Below, in pieces: positions 12,129 through 23,350 of a stretch of DNA of 64,000 nt. Every line of letters starts with the position of its first letter. Position 1 is the stretch's first letter. The DNA is taken from NCBI GenBank assembly GCA_018398805.1, contig JAGFBZ010000370.1, forward strand, positions 1-64,000. Direction: 5' to 3'. A model generated the notes under the pieces. It made no database searches, was not told the origin of the DNA, and saw only the letters and a list, made by a program, of their open reading frames with translations. This DNA is from Hirundichthys speculiger (taxonomy: Eukaryota > Chordata > Actinopteri > Beloniformes > Exocoetidae). The position numbers and the translations under genes are program-made.

Positions 12129-12993
12129 ATAGACCTTTTCGGGCCAGCCCCCCGGAAGTACCCCGTCCGCCATTGCTGGGTTGTGCTACAGAGCAACACT
12201 TTTACCGGCTCACAGATTAACCAGTGTTTTTGTCTTTCTACAAATATATATTTTTATAATGTCGAGTCGGTCGAGTGGGAATACATGTTCCGTCATAAAC
12301 TGTGCCAACAATGGCATGAAAATTCAACAATGGAAGAAGAAAGTATGTGAAATACACAAGCCTTTACTGCACGAAGACTGCCTTGTTTGCAGAACAAGAA
12401 GTTAGGAAGACGTGGGTGAAAAATATCAACAGAAAGAACTTTGTTCCAAATGAATACAGCCGGGTGAGTTTTCGTTAACGTTCAATCTCGTACTACTCAT
12501 AGTCTCGCTGAGAGTCCCGGATGATTCTGGCCGAAAGAACAGCAGTATGATGCTACTGTAGCCCTCAGCACTAGCACAAGCCTATAAATCAATAAATGAA
12601 TGAATGAATTAAGAGAATGATAAAATAAGTTAAATACAACATTAACACATAGCCTAATTTACCGCTAGCGTTAATGTTACAGCAGCATAATCTTTATGGC
12701 TTGTTGACATTAGTTATAGCCAGCGTTTTTCACATATTCCCACAGATTTTAGTGTTTGGTTATGGGAATAGATCATGCTATTTCCATAACCAATCATTAA
12801 AAACAGCGATAAACTACCTTCATCTGTAACTGGAGGCCACTGCCTAACATCATCAATCCAAGACATGTCTGCGTTATCCGTAACAGATGCTCCATGCTGC
12901 TGTGTTTGGGTTACTTAGGTGGAGCACCGCACACTCCAGTTATGGCGGGGCCACTAGGGGGCGCATGTCCACAATTTTTAAGTCGAAAAGGTG
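12129..12993 (+). mobile_element. THAP-exon transposon, copy 2 (core only)
   Basis: Matches the inner part of the 10015 element from TAGACCTTTTCGGGCC to GTCGAAAAGGTGT, but lacks the outer ACTAAAACT tails and the CAGGGTTATTATAG ends. Its own edges form a short inverted repeat (ACCTTTTCG/CGAAAAGGT), so it may be the original inner element. The THAP exon starts at ATG 12259 and is 205 nt to its donor, hence out of frame. Confidence 0.6.
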
Positions 12994-13008
12994 TGTAGAG
13001 ACAGTTTA

Positions 13009-13170
13009 TGAGTCTGATTCCCTCTAATAACACCCACAAGCTCCTTGGCCCTCCTAAGTGCAATCGAGAGTGGCTCAATAGCAAGGTCAAACAGAAGTGG
13101 GCTCAATGGACAGCCTTGTCTTGTCCCCCTCCCTATAGGAAAATAGTTGGAGACTATTTTATTGGTTAAT
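13009..13170 (-). pseudogene. L1-type LINE reverse transcriptase fragment
   Basis: The minus strand reads N-Y-F-P-I-G-R-G-T-R-Q-G-C-P-L-S-P-L-L-F, then A-I-E-P-L, a hallmark block of L1/Tx1-clade reverse transcriptase. About 54 residues are open and the rest of the element is absent, so this is an isolated relic. Confidence 0.75.
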
Positions 13171-13560
13171 AAGCGATAACAGCTAGAGGTAAGTTCTTAT
13201 CTCCTTTTGTTGAAACTTGTGTAAATATGAATACATTTATTTTGGGTTTGTAAAGTAGCCTTATACCGACTTACAAGAACATTATAAACAAAGTAAAGTA
13301 AAATAAGCTTCGGTGTTGAAGGTCTTTACTTAGTTTTCAGTGGACTTCGTGTTAGCTAAACTACGCACTGGGTATTTAAATTTTAAAGGGCTCCACTTCA
13401 GCGTCAAATCAAGAAATATGGATGAAAAACACCACAGACTAACATAATATTGTAAAAAAACAACAAAAAAACGCTTCAGAAATCCACATTCTTCCTATGA
13501 TAGATGAGTTAGTGAATTACTTGTTAATAACAATTCGTAAAGTTCCAGCCGTTAAGCAGC
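13171..13560. other. Upstream region or intron of the tandem OB-like exons
   Basis: No coding signal was seen. It ends in the GTTCCAGCCGTTAAGCAGC block that is repeated before the second exon copy at 14018-14036. Confidence 0.35.
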
Positions 13561-13580
13561 TTATCTGTTGTCTTTCCAGA

Positions 13581-13945
13581 ATGGCGCTGAGGAAGGTGCT
13601 GGAAAACCACCCCACGAAACCATACAGCAGACCGCCCACCCTTCACGTCATTGTGGTGGCAACAAAAGAGGTGACCAAGGTCATTTCATGGGAGTTTGGC
13701 ACCAATTCAGCCACACCGGCCGTCGTAAAAAAAAAAAAACAGATTGGCAGCCATAACTGACGGGGAAAGTGTCACAAAACTGACACTTTTTGAAGAATTC
13801 GGCCACAAAATTAAAGAGGGGGGTAATTATATGATAAGGGGATACTCCCTGAAGGGGGGGTGCCCCCCCTTACTACATTTTCATTACTAGGGAGACCATG
13901 TTTTTTACAAGCTACCCGGTAGCAGCAGCAGGCTGGAGGAGGCTC
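13581..13945 (+). pseudogene. OB-fold-like exon, tandem copy 1 (frameshifted)
   Basis: The exon follows a TTTCCAG acceptor at about 13573-13579 and starts MALRKVLENHP. It continues V-A-T-K-E-V-T-K-V-I-S-W-E-F-G, then breaks at a run of A's near 13728. The second half resumes in another frame (E-S-V-T-K-L-T-L-F-E-E-F, K-I-K-E-G-G-N-Y-M) and ends Y-Y-I-F-I-T-R-E-T. Copy 2 begins 477 bp downstream. The alternation of hydrophobic strands with a Y-x-x-x-G-Y-x-L-x-G block looks like a nucleic-acid-binding OB fold, but that is an inference. The A-run frameshift could be a real mutation or a sequence error. Confidence 0.45.
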
Positions 13946-14057
13946 GGTTGCTGCTAACATGAGTATTAACATGTTACACGAGTTAGATCAAACCATGTTT
14001 GTAAATTAATTGGGAAATGTTCCAGCCGTTAAGCAGCCTCTCTCCTGTATTTTCAGA

Positions 14058-14369
14058 ATGACACTGAGAAGGGTCCTCACCACCAAGCCCCCATCTCCTT
14101 ATTTTAAACCCCCCTCCCTAAAAATCACTGTTTTGGTAATTAAAGAAGTACCCAAAGTTGTCTCCTGGGACTTCAAAAATAATATGGCCACACCGGCCGT
14201 CATTAAAAATAATTTAACTGCCGCCATCAGCGACGGCCACAGTGTTACCAAGTTAACACTGTACGAGGAGTTCGCTGCTAAAATTAAGGAGGGCGGCAGT
14301 TATTTTATGAGGGGGTACACCTTAAGGGGGGCTGTACCCCCATACTACATACTGGTGACCAGGGAAACG
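14058..14369 (+). pseudogene. OB-fold-like exon, tandem copy 2, 5' part (interrupted by transposon)
   Basis: Follows a TATTTTCAG acceptor and begins MTLRRVLTTKPPSPYFKPP. It is open through V-V-S-W-D-F-K-N-N, S-V-T-K-L-T-L-Y-E-E-F and Y-Y-I-L-V-T-R-E-T, where the 11.1-kb transposon enters after GAAACG. The frame resumes at 25512 as A-F-F-T-T-S-P-V-A-V. Copy 1 has F-F-T-S-Y-P-V-A at the same place, which shows that the two parts were one exon. The parent gene was not identified. Confidence 0.6.
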
Positions 14370-16576
14370 TACGGTGGCCGAGACCCGCCATTGCTGAAAA
14401 TAAAAGAAACGCTGCAAATAAAAAGAAACGCCGCTGCAAATAAAAGAAACGCTGCAAATAAAAAGAAACGCCGCTGCAAATAAAATAAACGCTTTGCAAA
14501 TAAAAGAAACGCTGCAAATAAAAAGAAACGCCGCTGCAAATAAAAGAAACGCTGCAAATATAAAGAAACCGCGCTGCAAATAAAATAAAAAAACGACGCA
14601 AATAAAAAAGCCACAACGGAAGTGAATTACCGGGGACTATTTTTGCCGATGCACCGGTGTTTTTTATGTGAGAGGAGAAGAAGAAGACGTAAGTGAAAAG
14701 GAAGAAATAAGAAGAGCGAGGAATAAGAAGAACAACGAACGAGAAAATAAGTGAAAAGGTTAGTGTTCAATGTCGCTACGTGTACTTTTTAATGTGTTAT
14801 TTGGTTAGGCCATGTAGCCCCAGGTTTGATATTAGGTTGAACTAATTACAATCTGTTGACAGTAAAGCAGTGGTTCCAATTTTTTTTGGCTTCAGTATCC
14901 CTTTTATCTGATTTCTGAGTCCAAGTACGGTCCAAGTACTCACTTTATGCGACTACATTTTTGTTAACAAGGGTCCAATCAATACCTTTCTGAATGTTAC
15001 TCATTTATGTTTATGTTTGATTAATATGCAGGGTCCACTTTTTCCTATAGTTTTTCTCTGTTCCTACGCTGTTTAACAGTGGCCCAGTAACAGCATAGCA
15101 ACCGTTTAGCCAATCACAAGTTGTTTTCTTTCCCAACCAATCAGAAGTTATGATGAGATGGTGTTTTGTTTATTGTATTGTAGAGAATAATGCTTGATGA
15201 ATTTATATTCCCTAACCCTAACAATTTCCATGGCAGTGTGAGTGCAATGTGTGATGTCAGGCCTTAGCCTACTCTTCATGAAATCATAATTTTTTCAGTT
15301 TGATACACTATTGTATTCTGTTAGCTAGACAAAAAATATCACATTATTACATTACATGTAACCATGCAGTGTCAATAAAGGACTGGGCCAAGATTGAAAT
15401 GCGGACATGAGGGATATTTCCATGGTCCTCAACCAGAGTGACAAAACATCTAAACATTTTGACCAACAGTACTTACACAATGTCAAAGTGACTTTGCATT
15501 TTGGGGGCACTGACCACTTGTATGAGAAAAGAATTTACTTTTGACACATGAGTTAACTGTTTTGGGGGAGATATGACCTTTTGCAGCTGAGCCATGTTGT
15601 TGTGCTGAACCATACAGGCTATTTTGCCAAATGCACCTAGAGTTTTGAGAATGTCATTTCTGTCTCAAGAAATGAGCCAAAGCAATCGAGAAAAACTGTA
15701 ACAGGCACAAACCAAGAGAATACACACACACACACACACACACACTATATTCTTGCGTGTTTAACTGCCTGAGGCTTGTTTAGCCCTTGTCAGTGGAGAA
15801 TGATGTGATTAAAGACACACTTGTAATCCATGTTGGGATATTCCTTGTACTAAGCCAGTGTTGAAAGTAGTACTGATTAGTCTTTCCAAATGTGTTATTG
15901 TGTAAAAATGTTCATGCAATTAAAGTCCAAAGCAACCTAATGATACTTGATTTGTTTTGTTGCAGATCATAATGTATTGTCCTTTTTGTGGACACCAGCA
16001 GCCTTCTAAGCCAGTCTTTTGCTATTCATGTGGCAAGGGCGTCAAATTCCTGTGTGATGTTGATGTTGACGTTGATAAACCTGGCACAAGTGAGGGTAAT
16101 GTTTCTTTTTTTTTTTCTTTTTTTTTAATTAGGCTTAGGTAATGTACACTCTATATACCTTATGAGTATGGGTGAGAACACTGTATGTCTCTCTCTTCTT
16201 TCTCATTGACGATTGATTGGACTCTTATTTGAAGCAGAGGCTCCTGGAAAAAGTGTACTGGAGTCATTTCAGACTTTCCGGAGTCTAAAAGAGAAGGAGA
16301 GACGAGCATCTTTCAAAAGGAAAAAAGCACCATCAAAAGACAACCTGAAGGTTGTGAAGGTAACTTTTTTTGCTGAGATAGACTAATAATTTGCTGACAG
16401 TCCATTCTGTCATGTATTTATAGTGTCACTGAACTAGTTAACAGTCGCCATTTCAATGTTTCTCTGTAGATTTCAGTAGGCTTTATGAGGCTGAAAGATG
16501 GTGGACTGAAGACTGTAAGAGGAACAGTACTTCCCCTTTTGGTGCAACCAGAGTTGGATGCTGACGAATTGCAGAG
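14370..16576 (+). repeat. Left terminal inverted repeat of the 11.1-kb transposon
   Basis: Matches 23351-25505 in reverse complement. It contains the terminus, the 38-bp subterminal repeats, a likely 5' UTR exon with donor GTAAGT at about 14688, a (CA)n run at 15722-15747, and exons 1-2 plus the first third of exon 3 of the HECT gene. It has one extra 38-bp unit and a longer T tract at 16106-16126 than the right arm. Confidence 0.9.
14386..14612 (+). repeat. Subterminal 38-bp direct repeats, left end
   Basis: Alternating GCTGCAAATAAAAGAAAC and GCTGCAAATAAAAAGAAACG half-units, about six repeats, decaying inward. The mirror set lies at about 25316-25489. Their position just inside both ends suggests transposase-binding sites, by analogy with other DDE transposons. 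This is inferred. Confidence 0.75.
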
Positions 16577-19500
16577 CTGCTGAGCAAAAACTGAAGACCT
16601 TCCACAGAAATTTACAATGTGGTCCATATGTACTGCTCTACCCGGACGGTACAAAGATAACTAATATACCAGGAACAGAAGTACCTTTCACTCTAAAAGA
16701 GTACAAGGAGGCATTGGGAAAGGCCTACCAACGTATCACACTGTACATTTGTACAGCTGAAGATTTTTTTACCTCTTGTAAGTAATGTGGAAAGAATTGC
16801 CAACCAAGAACAGCTTTTTGAAAATGATTTGTTTGTCAAGAAAAGTTGTCTGTTGTTCTGAGTAGTCTAAAATCCTCTTATACCTGTTCTTGTATTTCAC
16901 AGCTCAGGAAACCAACTCTGAATCCGACGAGTCGGATTCAGAGGTGATCATCATGAGTCCAAGCTCTGCAGAATTCAATGCAGCTGATACATTAGTGAGT
17001 GCTACATTTGTTGTGTCTTACATTGCTTATATTGTAAGTTCTGTCTGAAAGTGAAAATGTTTCTAGATTTTACATAGAAGCCATATTTTTGCGATGAAAC
17101 GTGCCAAAATAGCATTTTAAATTACGGTAAATGTTGCAGCGTCCTGGCCTACACATATTTTACAAACTTAAGAAAACAACTTTATTTAGTGCAGATCCCT
17201 GCAAAGTCATGTTTTTCACTGAAAGTGATAATGTAAGAATGATCATTCCCCCTGTCGCAAATCACACATCAGTCAGAATAATAGAATTCAATATTTATGT
17301 TCAAATTTGTTCAGCTCTAGTTCTGTCAATCAAATTTGAAGTGCTCACTGATATATTGTTTTTTACTTCCAGATATGGGATCCTGCAGATGGAGAGTCAG
17401 GCGCTGATTCAGCAGCTCCGGTAATTGTGGCTCCTAAACATTGTCTATTGTTCACGCTTGCCTTGTCTGAAAATATTGTCACACAGTTAATGTCTTAAAA
17501 CTACATAAAATAATGTGTCATACTGACCTAGAGATCCACGTTTGTGTACATTAGAATAGTCTTTTCTTTCTAAATCAGCCCTCTGATAGCCATGACTTAA
17601 AATACTTCAACTTACCTGTCCTATCCCTGTTATGTTTTGTGATTCAGGTCTTACTTTCTGACTCACAAGAGGGCCCAGGAACATCAGGAGGTGTGATGGA
17701 AACTACGTGCTATAGGTATTATACTTTCCTTTCTACAATTCAAGTATGTTTTATATGAAAACATCAACAATGTAAATTTGTGTGTCAATTTCTCAGCAAA
17801 TATACTCAGCTGTATGCGCCCATTGTAGTAGAGATTGAGGATGACTCAGACAGTGTTGAGTGCAGTCATGACGTTCCAGAGGATACAAGGTAAGAGAAAA
17901 GTTACGCTTACTTCAACTGCGGTTGTTATTTTTCCTGGTAAAAAATGTCTGCTATCGTGTACCATGTAACATGGTCATGATTTATCTGATGACAGGGTGG
18001 ACCAGCCATCAATTTCTGAGATAACTGCAAACCTGGCACTTGAGATTGACCATCAAGCTGTCAGCAGATTTAACATCTGTCGCTCGGACATCTGGAATGG
18101 AGCAGTCAGAGGATTTAAAAGGGCAACATTCTCAGAAAAGAAAGACATCCTGGTGAAATTCTCTGACAATGAAGGGAGGTTTGAGGAAGGTCTCGATACA
18201 GGTGGCCCCAAAAGAGAATTCCTCTCCCTTCTGATGAAAGAGCTGAACAAACGGCCCATATTTGATGGACCTGTGAAGAGCCGCTACCTGGTCTACAATT
18301 CAGCAGGTTTTGTTTTTGTGTATAATGTTTTAAAAGAAAAAACCCATATTTCAACCATGCAGTGTTTTTAAATATGGAAACTGATTTAATATTTCTTTAC
18401 TCCAGAATTTCCTTGGACAGCTATCAGAGAGGATGAGTATTATTTAGCAGGGAAGATGATTGCTGTGTCCATTGTACATGGCGGACCAGGTCCCAATTTT
18501 CTGTCAGAGGATCTGGTCAGCTACATCTCAGGGCAGACCAGTTTCAAGGCATCTGTAGGAGACATTACAGATGAGGAGATAGGGAAAGTCTTACAAGAGG
18601 TATGAGAACACTTGATAGAAGGGTGTGAAATTCTAGAATAGGTAAAGAGAGTAAAGAGAGAGTTTTGTCCACTTAAACTATTCTTTCAAAATATCCTTCT
18701 GGCATTACCATTTTTTATAATTACTTATATTCATATTTGAAATGTGTGGTACTCTGTTATCTCCTTTTTAGATTCAGAATGCACCCTCATTGGAGATCCT
18801 TCAGGACTTGATGGTACAGAACAGCGCCATGTTGCAGACTGCTGGGTGCTTCAGGCATGTCAGGTCATGTGAAGAAAAGAAAGTTATTGTGGAGGAGTAC
18901 CTGAAGTGGTACATCATCCACAGGAACAACACTGCAATCGAGAGGTAGGTTTTCGTATTTCATTGTTGTCGCTAAAGTAATTATGAAAAAAACGTGTTGC
19001 TGTTGTCCCATTTTCTTGCTTACTTACTTCTACATGATGCACATGTAACTTCACATGCATATTTTAATTGTATTTTAGATTCAAGGCTGGACTTGAAAGT
19101 CTGCAGTTTCTGACAGCTCTGCAGCAGCATCTGACGGTCCTGACCCCTGCTCTCTGTCATGCTGATGTGAAGCTGTCTGCTGCAGAGATGGAAAATCTGT
19201 TCCAGCCTGAACTTAGTCCACAGGGAAGCAACAGGAGGGCTCGGGAACAGAAAGCTATGACTTACTGGGCAGACTATCTTCTCGATTGTGAAGGTTACTC
19301 AATTTGCTCGTCTGATTTTATACACACAAATTATGAAAAGTTCCAGTGTATATGTAGATAGTATTTACTGTCAATTGATTCAAATGCTCTCTACTTTTAG
19401 AAGATGACAGCTCCGTGACCTTGGAGGAGGTGTTAATGTTCGCTTCAGGTGTGCCATGTGTGCCTCCTGCTGGTATGAGTCCTCTGCCACGCCTTCAATT

Positions 19501-19642
19501 CCTGTGTTCAACAACGTCAACATTCCCAATGGCGAATACCTGTGCCAACATTTTAAAGCTTCCTCTTTTGGACACTTATAGTGCCTTCAAAGCCAACATG
19601 GACTTTGGCATCAAGAATTCCCCGGGCTTTGGGTGCTTTTAG
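15972..19642 (+). CDS. Zinc-ribbon / SIM / HECT-domain E3 ubiquitin ligase carried by the transposon (frameshifted)
   Basis: Coding exons: 15972-16095, 16238-16359, 16470-16777, 16903-16994, 17373-17420, 17648-17715, 17797-17889, 17996-18306, 18406-18599, 18772-18944, 19079-19293 and 19401-19642, all with GT/AG borders and matching phases. The intended protein is about 663 residues. It has an N-terminal zinc ribbon (C3/C6, C17/C20), a basic linker and an acidic Ser-rich middle with SUMO-interaction-like E-V-I-I-M and [10 protein letters not shown]. The HECT domain starts at about residue 286: its N-lobe has [10 protein letters not shown] and its C-lobe has [11 protein letters not shown], with the catalytic Cys near 631 and the end at G-F-G-C-F. 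It resembles the amplified fish G2E3-like family. In this copy exon 3 lacks 2 bp (GCAGAG where the right arm has GCAGAGAG), giving TGA at 16581-16583. A variant ATTAAA lies near 19739. Confidence 0.8.
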
Positions 19643-20288
19643 ACAATAACTTGTGGTAAAAATTAATGTTGCCACACAGTCTCACTCACTAGTGTAGTTT
19701 TAATGTTGCAGTCTGTCAGACCAAAATGTTGTGACTTATTAAAACTAAACCAGTGAGTAAGAGAGATGTGTTTTTTTTCTGTTTTTCATGGCAGATTTGT
19801 TATTTATGTATTTCATAGCACATTTGTTATGTTATACAGTCTGTTGCACATTCCTCCAGTTTCCCCTCTCTTGCTTTAAAAGATACTGTTCAAACAGAAG
19901 TTGCACTGCATTAATTGTAGTAGCCACATTTTAAAAAATATTTTGTTTTATATTTCAAATAAGTGGTCTGTTGTCAACACCACACATTTCTAATGTATTA
20001 TTATTCAATATCAGGTATGGCCTTGCAGTTCAGCTTGTTTCTATAATAAAAAATACAGAACTACATACTGTTGTTTTTTTTTTTTTTTTTTTAAGATTTT
20101 TTTTCAGGCATAGACTACTTTATTTGAGACAGGAAATGATAGGAGACAGAGGAAAATGACATACAGCAAATACTACACATAAAAAAAGGTTCGTTTTGCA
20201 TGTTGTCACAACACAACCCAAATTAAGAAGAATTCCTAGGAATACAATAGTGTCCTGGCAGGTTAAGCCAAATATGTCCCTAAAAGGT
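19643..20288. other. Convergent 3' UTR region between HECT and integrase genes
   Basis: Contains a T18-20 tract near 20075 and AATAAA on the minus strand (TTTATT at 20119-20124) that could serve the integrase transcript. No further coding signal was seen. Confidence 0.5.
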
Positions 20289-22514
20289 TTAAAGGCCAGC
20301 CATGTTTTTCAGGATGATGTAGTTCTCTACAGCTGATTCCCACTGCAAAGGAGCTCTCAGACCACTCTGTCGTTGCAGTTCTCCAAAGAGAGTTTCATGC
20401 TCATCCCCACCAGGAGTTGCTGGCACTGGCATGATGCTGGTAATGTGGTTCAGGGTTTGGGCAGATACTGGGAAACCGCAATTGCTCCCATCAAATCTAG
20501 GAGCAAGTACAGTAAAGTGTTCACATTGAGCAACACATCAAGAAAGTTTAGCTTTCCTGTTTTAAGTTTTAGTTTCATGGTCATTCCAATTATCTCCAGA
20601 GTTCCTTACAGGACAAGGATGCAGAGACCCAAAGACAAGCAATGATCTTACGTTAAACTAAGTATCAAATATTAGAGAAAGTACTACGCATGAGGGAAGA
20701 ATTTATTGTGAATTAGATTTTTTATAATCAAAATGTTAAAAAATATTTTCAAGTACACAAGTTTTAGAGCACCACATTATTTCAGTTTTTACGCAATTAA
20801 CATTTTTATATAACTTAATCCAAAATACTATAAGGAAAACTCTTTAATCAATACTCACCTTTGAGGTACGTGATACATTGCCTCTGGTTTCCCAGATGGG
20901 CACCGGGATTGGTGAACAGGACGAATGGTGTGAGTATTCCAGTATAGCTTGTATTCATCCAGCTCCTTCTGCAGGACTCCCAGGAAGCAGTATCGTACCA
21001 ACTTTGTGTGTGCAGGGCTGCCATTGAAGAGATGCCTCTCCCTCAAGTCACTGAACAGATCCATCCAAAATTGGCTCCTAGATAGAACACATAAATTTTA
21101 TTCATCCAGGTCATCATTCTTCAAGAGGTGTAGATTAATCTACAAGTCCACTACTGACAAGTCTACTGACTCATGCCTTTTGGAGATTTCACTACAATAT
21201 ACCATTTCCTTTAAAAAGCACAGCAATATACACAGGATTTGAGAAATAATATAAATTCATACAGCAAATACATTAATCCAGGGTCAAGTAAAACATAAAT
21301 GAATTAAAGGGACAAAACCTTTGTTTCCGGAAGTAGGACCACCAGCTTTCAATCCGCTGGTTGGATGTTGAGGTGCCATACATGTGGCTTTTAGCTCCTG
21401 CAAACTCGTCTGTATGTTCTGATCTCAAGGTACAGTGCAGGGCTGCCATTAGTCCATTTTCAGTGCCACAATCTGTGCGGAGCCGCTTTGGAAAAACTCC
21501 ATGCTCAACTACACAGTTGATGTAGTTTTGAGCAATAACTGAAGGGTCGTTGTTGGTCTTTCCACTATTCAGCCACATTATTTTTCTTGAGAAGCCATCA
21601 ATGCAGCCACTTATGGCAATTCCAAAAGGTTTTAATTTATCATACCCATCAACGTGCCAGGTTTCGTTTGGTCCCATTGAATGATATGCCCTTCGAACAA
21701 ATCTACGTCTGCAGCGATTCTCTGTTCCACATGGATCCAGCTCTGCCATCAGGCGCATCACATCGTCTCGTCTGACGACAAGAGAGTGTTTCTGTTTTAG
21801 AATCTGCCACATCGCTCTATACCCTAAAAGCTGGCCTGATCCCTTTAGCTCCTCAGAAATAGCTGCCTGCACAGTAGCAATTGGAGAGTAGTTGATCCTC
21901 CTGGTCAGGCCTGCATCTTTTAGTCTTCTTTCTAGATTGCGAAGACTGACTGATATGTTGTGTTTGGTTTTCAGTAAGTCCACTATTATTTCATAACTAT
22001 GGCCCTCTGTGAAATATTTTTGGATAAGATCATCCACTGCTGTAGCTTCAGGACCTGAGGGGTAGAAAGGGGGACACTATATTAGAGACTAAATGATGAA
22101 CTGCATTATAAACTTTTTCAATTTTTACAGAGAGGTGAATAAATAAGATTGTTTAAATTATCATGTGTGGGTGACATGGTAGTTAGTGATTAGAGTTATT
22201 GAGGAATCAAGCTATTCAATGCACTCCTTAAAATTAATTAATAGAAAATGTCTTTATATTAAAGTAGCACAGTGCAAAACATTCTAAATTGTTGCATAGG
22301 ACTGATTACTTTCACACGACCATTATAATTGTCACTAAGGTAATAACTTACTAACTTGATTAAGAGATTTTTTACAGGGATCAGTAGCCTACTAGACTAA
22401 GATGCTTTCTTAATTTTTCATGTCTTGGCCTCTGATGTGTGGGTCAAATAGGAAATTCGAGTATCATTATAACACTACCTCCAAGGATTGTGTGATGGCT
22501 GACATGTTGGAATT

Positions 22515-22569
<55 letters not shown>

Positions 22570-22866
22570 ATATATATGTGTGTGTGTGTGTGGTGTGTGT
22601 GTGTAATATCCTACTTTTCACATTCATTGTATTCCACATGCCTGTGTTATGGATTTCACCATATGAAGTGGTATATTCATGACTAACATACAGCATATTC
22701 CCTAAAAAAAAACATAGCAATCCATAATGTTTAAGAACCTAATTAACTGTCAGAAAAAAGATGTACCTTCACCTTGAAGACTCCTTAGAAACCTGACATT
22801 TCTACCGCATGAGTCACAATATACCAGGACGGTTTGAAGGTTCACTCCACAGAATGGACAAAACAT
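20289..22866 (-). CDS. DDE integrase (IS3-like transposase) with N-terminal zinc ribbon
   Basis: Four coding exons on the minus strand: 22866-22767, 22054-21319, 21077-20859 and 20496-20289, in phase throughout and giving 420 residues. Exon 1 is a zinc ribbon (M-F-C-P-F-C-G, C3/C6, C17/C20) parallel to exon 1 of the HECT gene. Residues ~40-110 carry helix-turn-helix-like blocks, including G-Y-R-A-M-W-Q-I-L-K as in IS3-family transposases. The RNase-H-like core shows W-H-V-D-G (D169), R-T-D-C-G-T-E-N (D228) and Q-R-I-E-S-W-W (E269), a plausible DDE triad with 40 residues between the last two. The C-terminal part has Y-W-N-T-H-T-I-R-P, typical of fish integrase-core proteins. No stop or frameshift was seen, so it looks functional. 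It would catalyse cut-and-paste movement. Confidence 0.85.
22518..22603. repeat. (TA)n then (TG)n microsatellite
   Basis: About 27 TA units followed by TG units, inside the first intron of the integrase gene. Confidence 0.9.
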
Positions 22867-22869
22867 GAC

Positions 22870-23350
22870 CTGGTAAATGACAAAGCATAGACAGTAAAGT
22901 TTAGGATTCAATCTGACATTATAGTACTCAAAAGTCCCTGACCACCACACACAGCTTCAACTTCACATTCATCCAAATAACTATTGTTACCCACGCTTTA
23001 GATTACTCTTGGCATTATTATTAATGATAAAAACAACAAAAACAACAACAACAACAACGACAGTAATAAGCTGCCGGAACTATGTAGCCGTCAGTTGTTT
23101 CCACTCGGATGTATTTCGTTCCAACCTCTCAGTACCTGTTGTTGTCGTGTTTGTCTGGGGTAGACACTGCTCTGGGGTGAGAGCGTGCGATGGTACATGT
23201 AACTGTGTTTTGTTGCATATTCGAGTAAAGTTACCGAACTCGATTCTCCTCTCGTGAGTGGTCTTTCCGCACCTACACACTGGGTTTCCCCGTGTTAGCC
23301 GAAGCTAACAATACACCGCCATCCTCCATTTCAACCTAATATCAAAAGCT
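22870..23350 (-). promoter_or_regulatory. Probable promoter / 5' leader of the integrase gene
   Basis: The ~480 bp between the integrase start and the right arm is comparatively CpG-rich near 23080-23290, unlike the AT-rich surroundings. No TATA box stands out. The assignment rests only on position and composition. Confidence 0.35.

Noticed and set aside
14305..14616. Minus-strand open frames rich in F-Y-L-Q-R
   Set aside because: They are shadows of the subterminal 38-bp repeat array; the same happens at 25299-25490.
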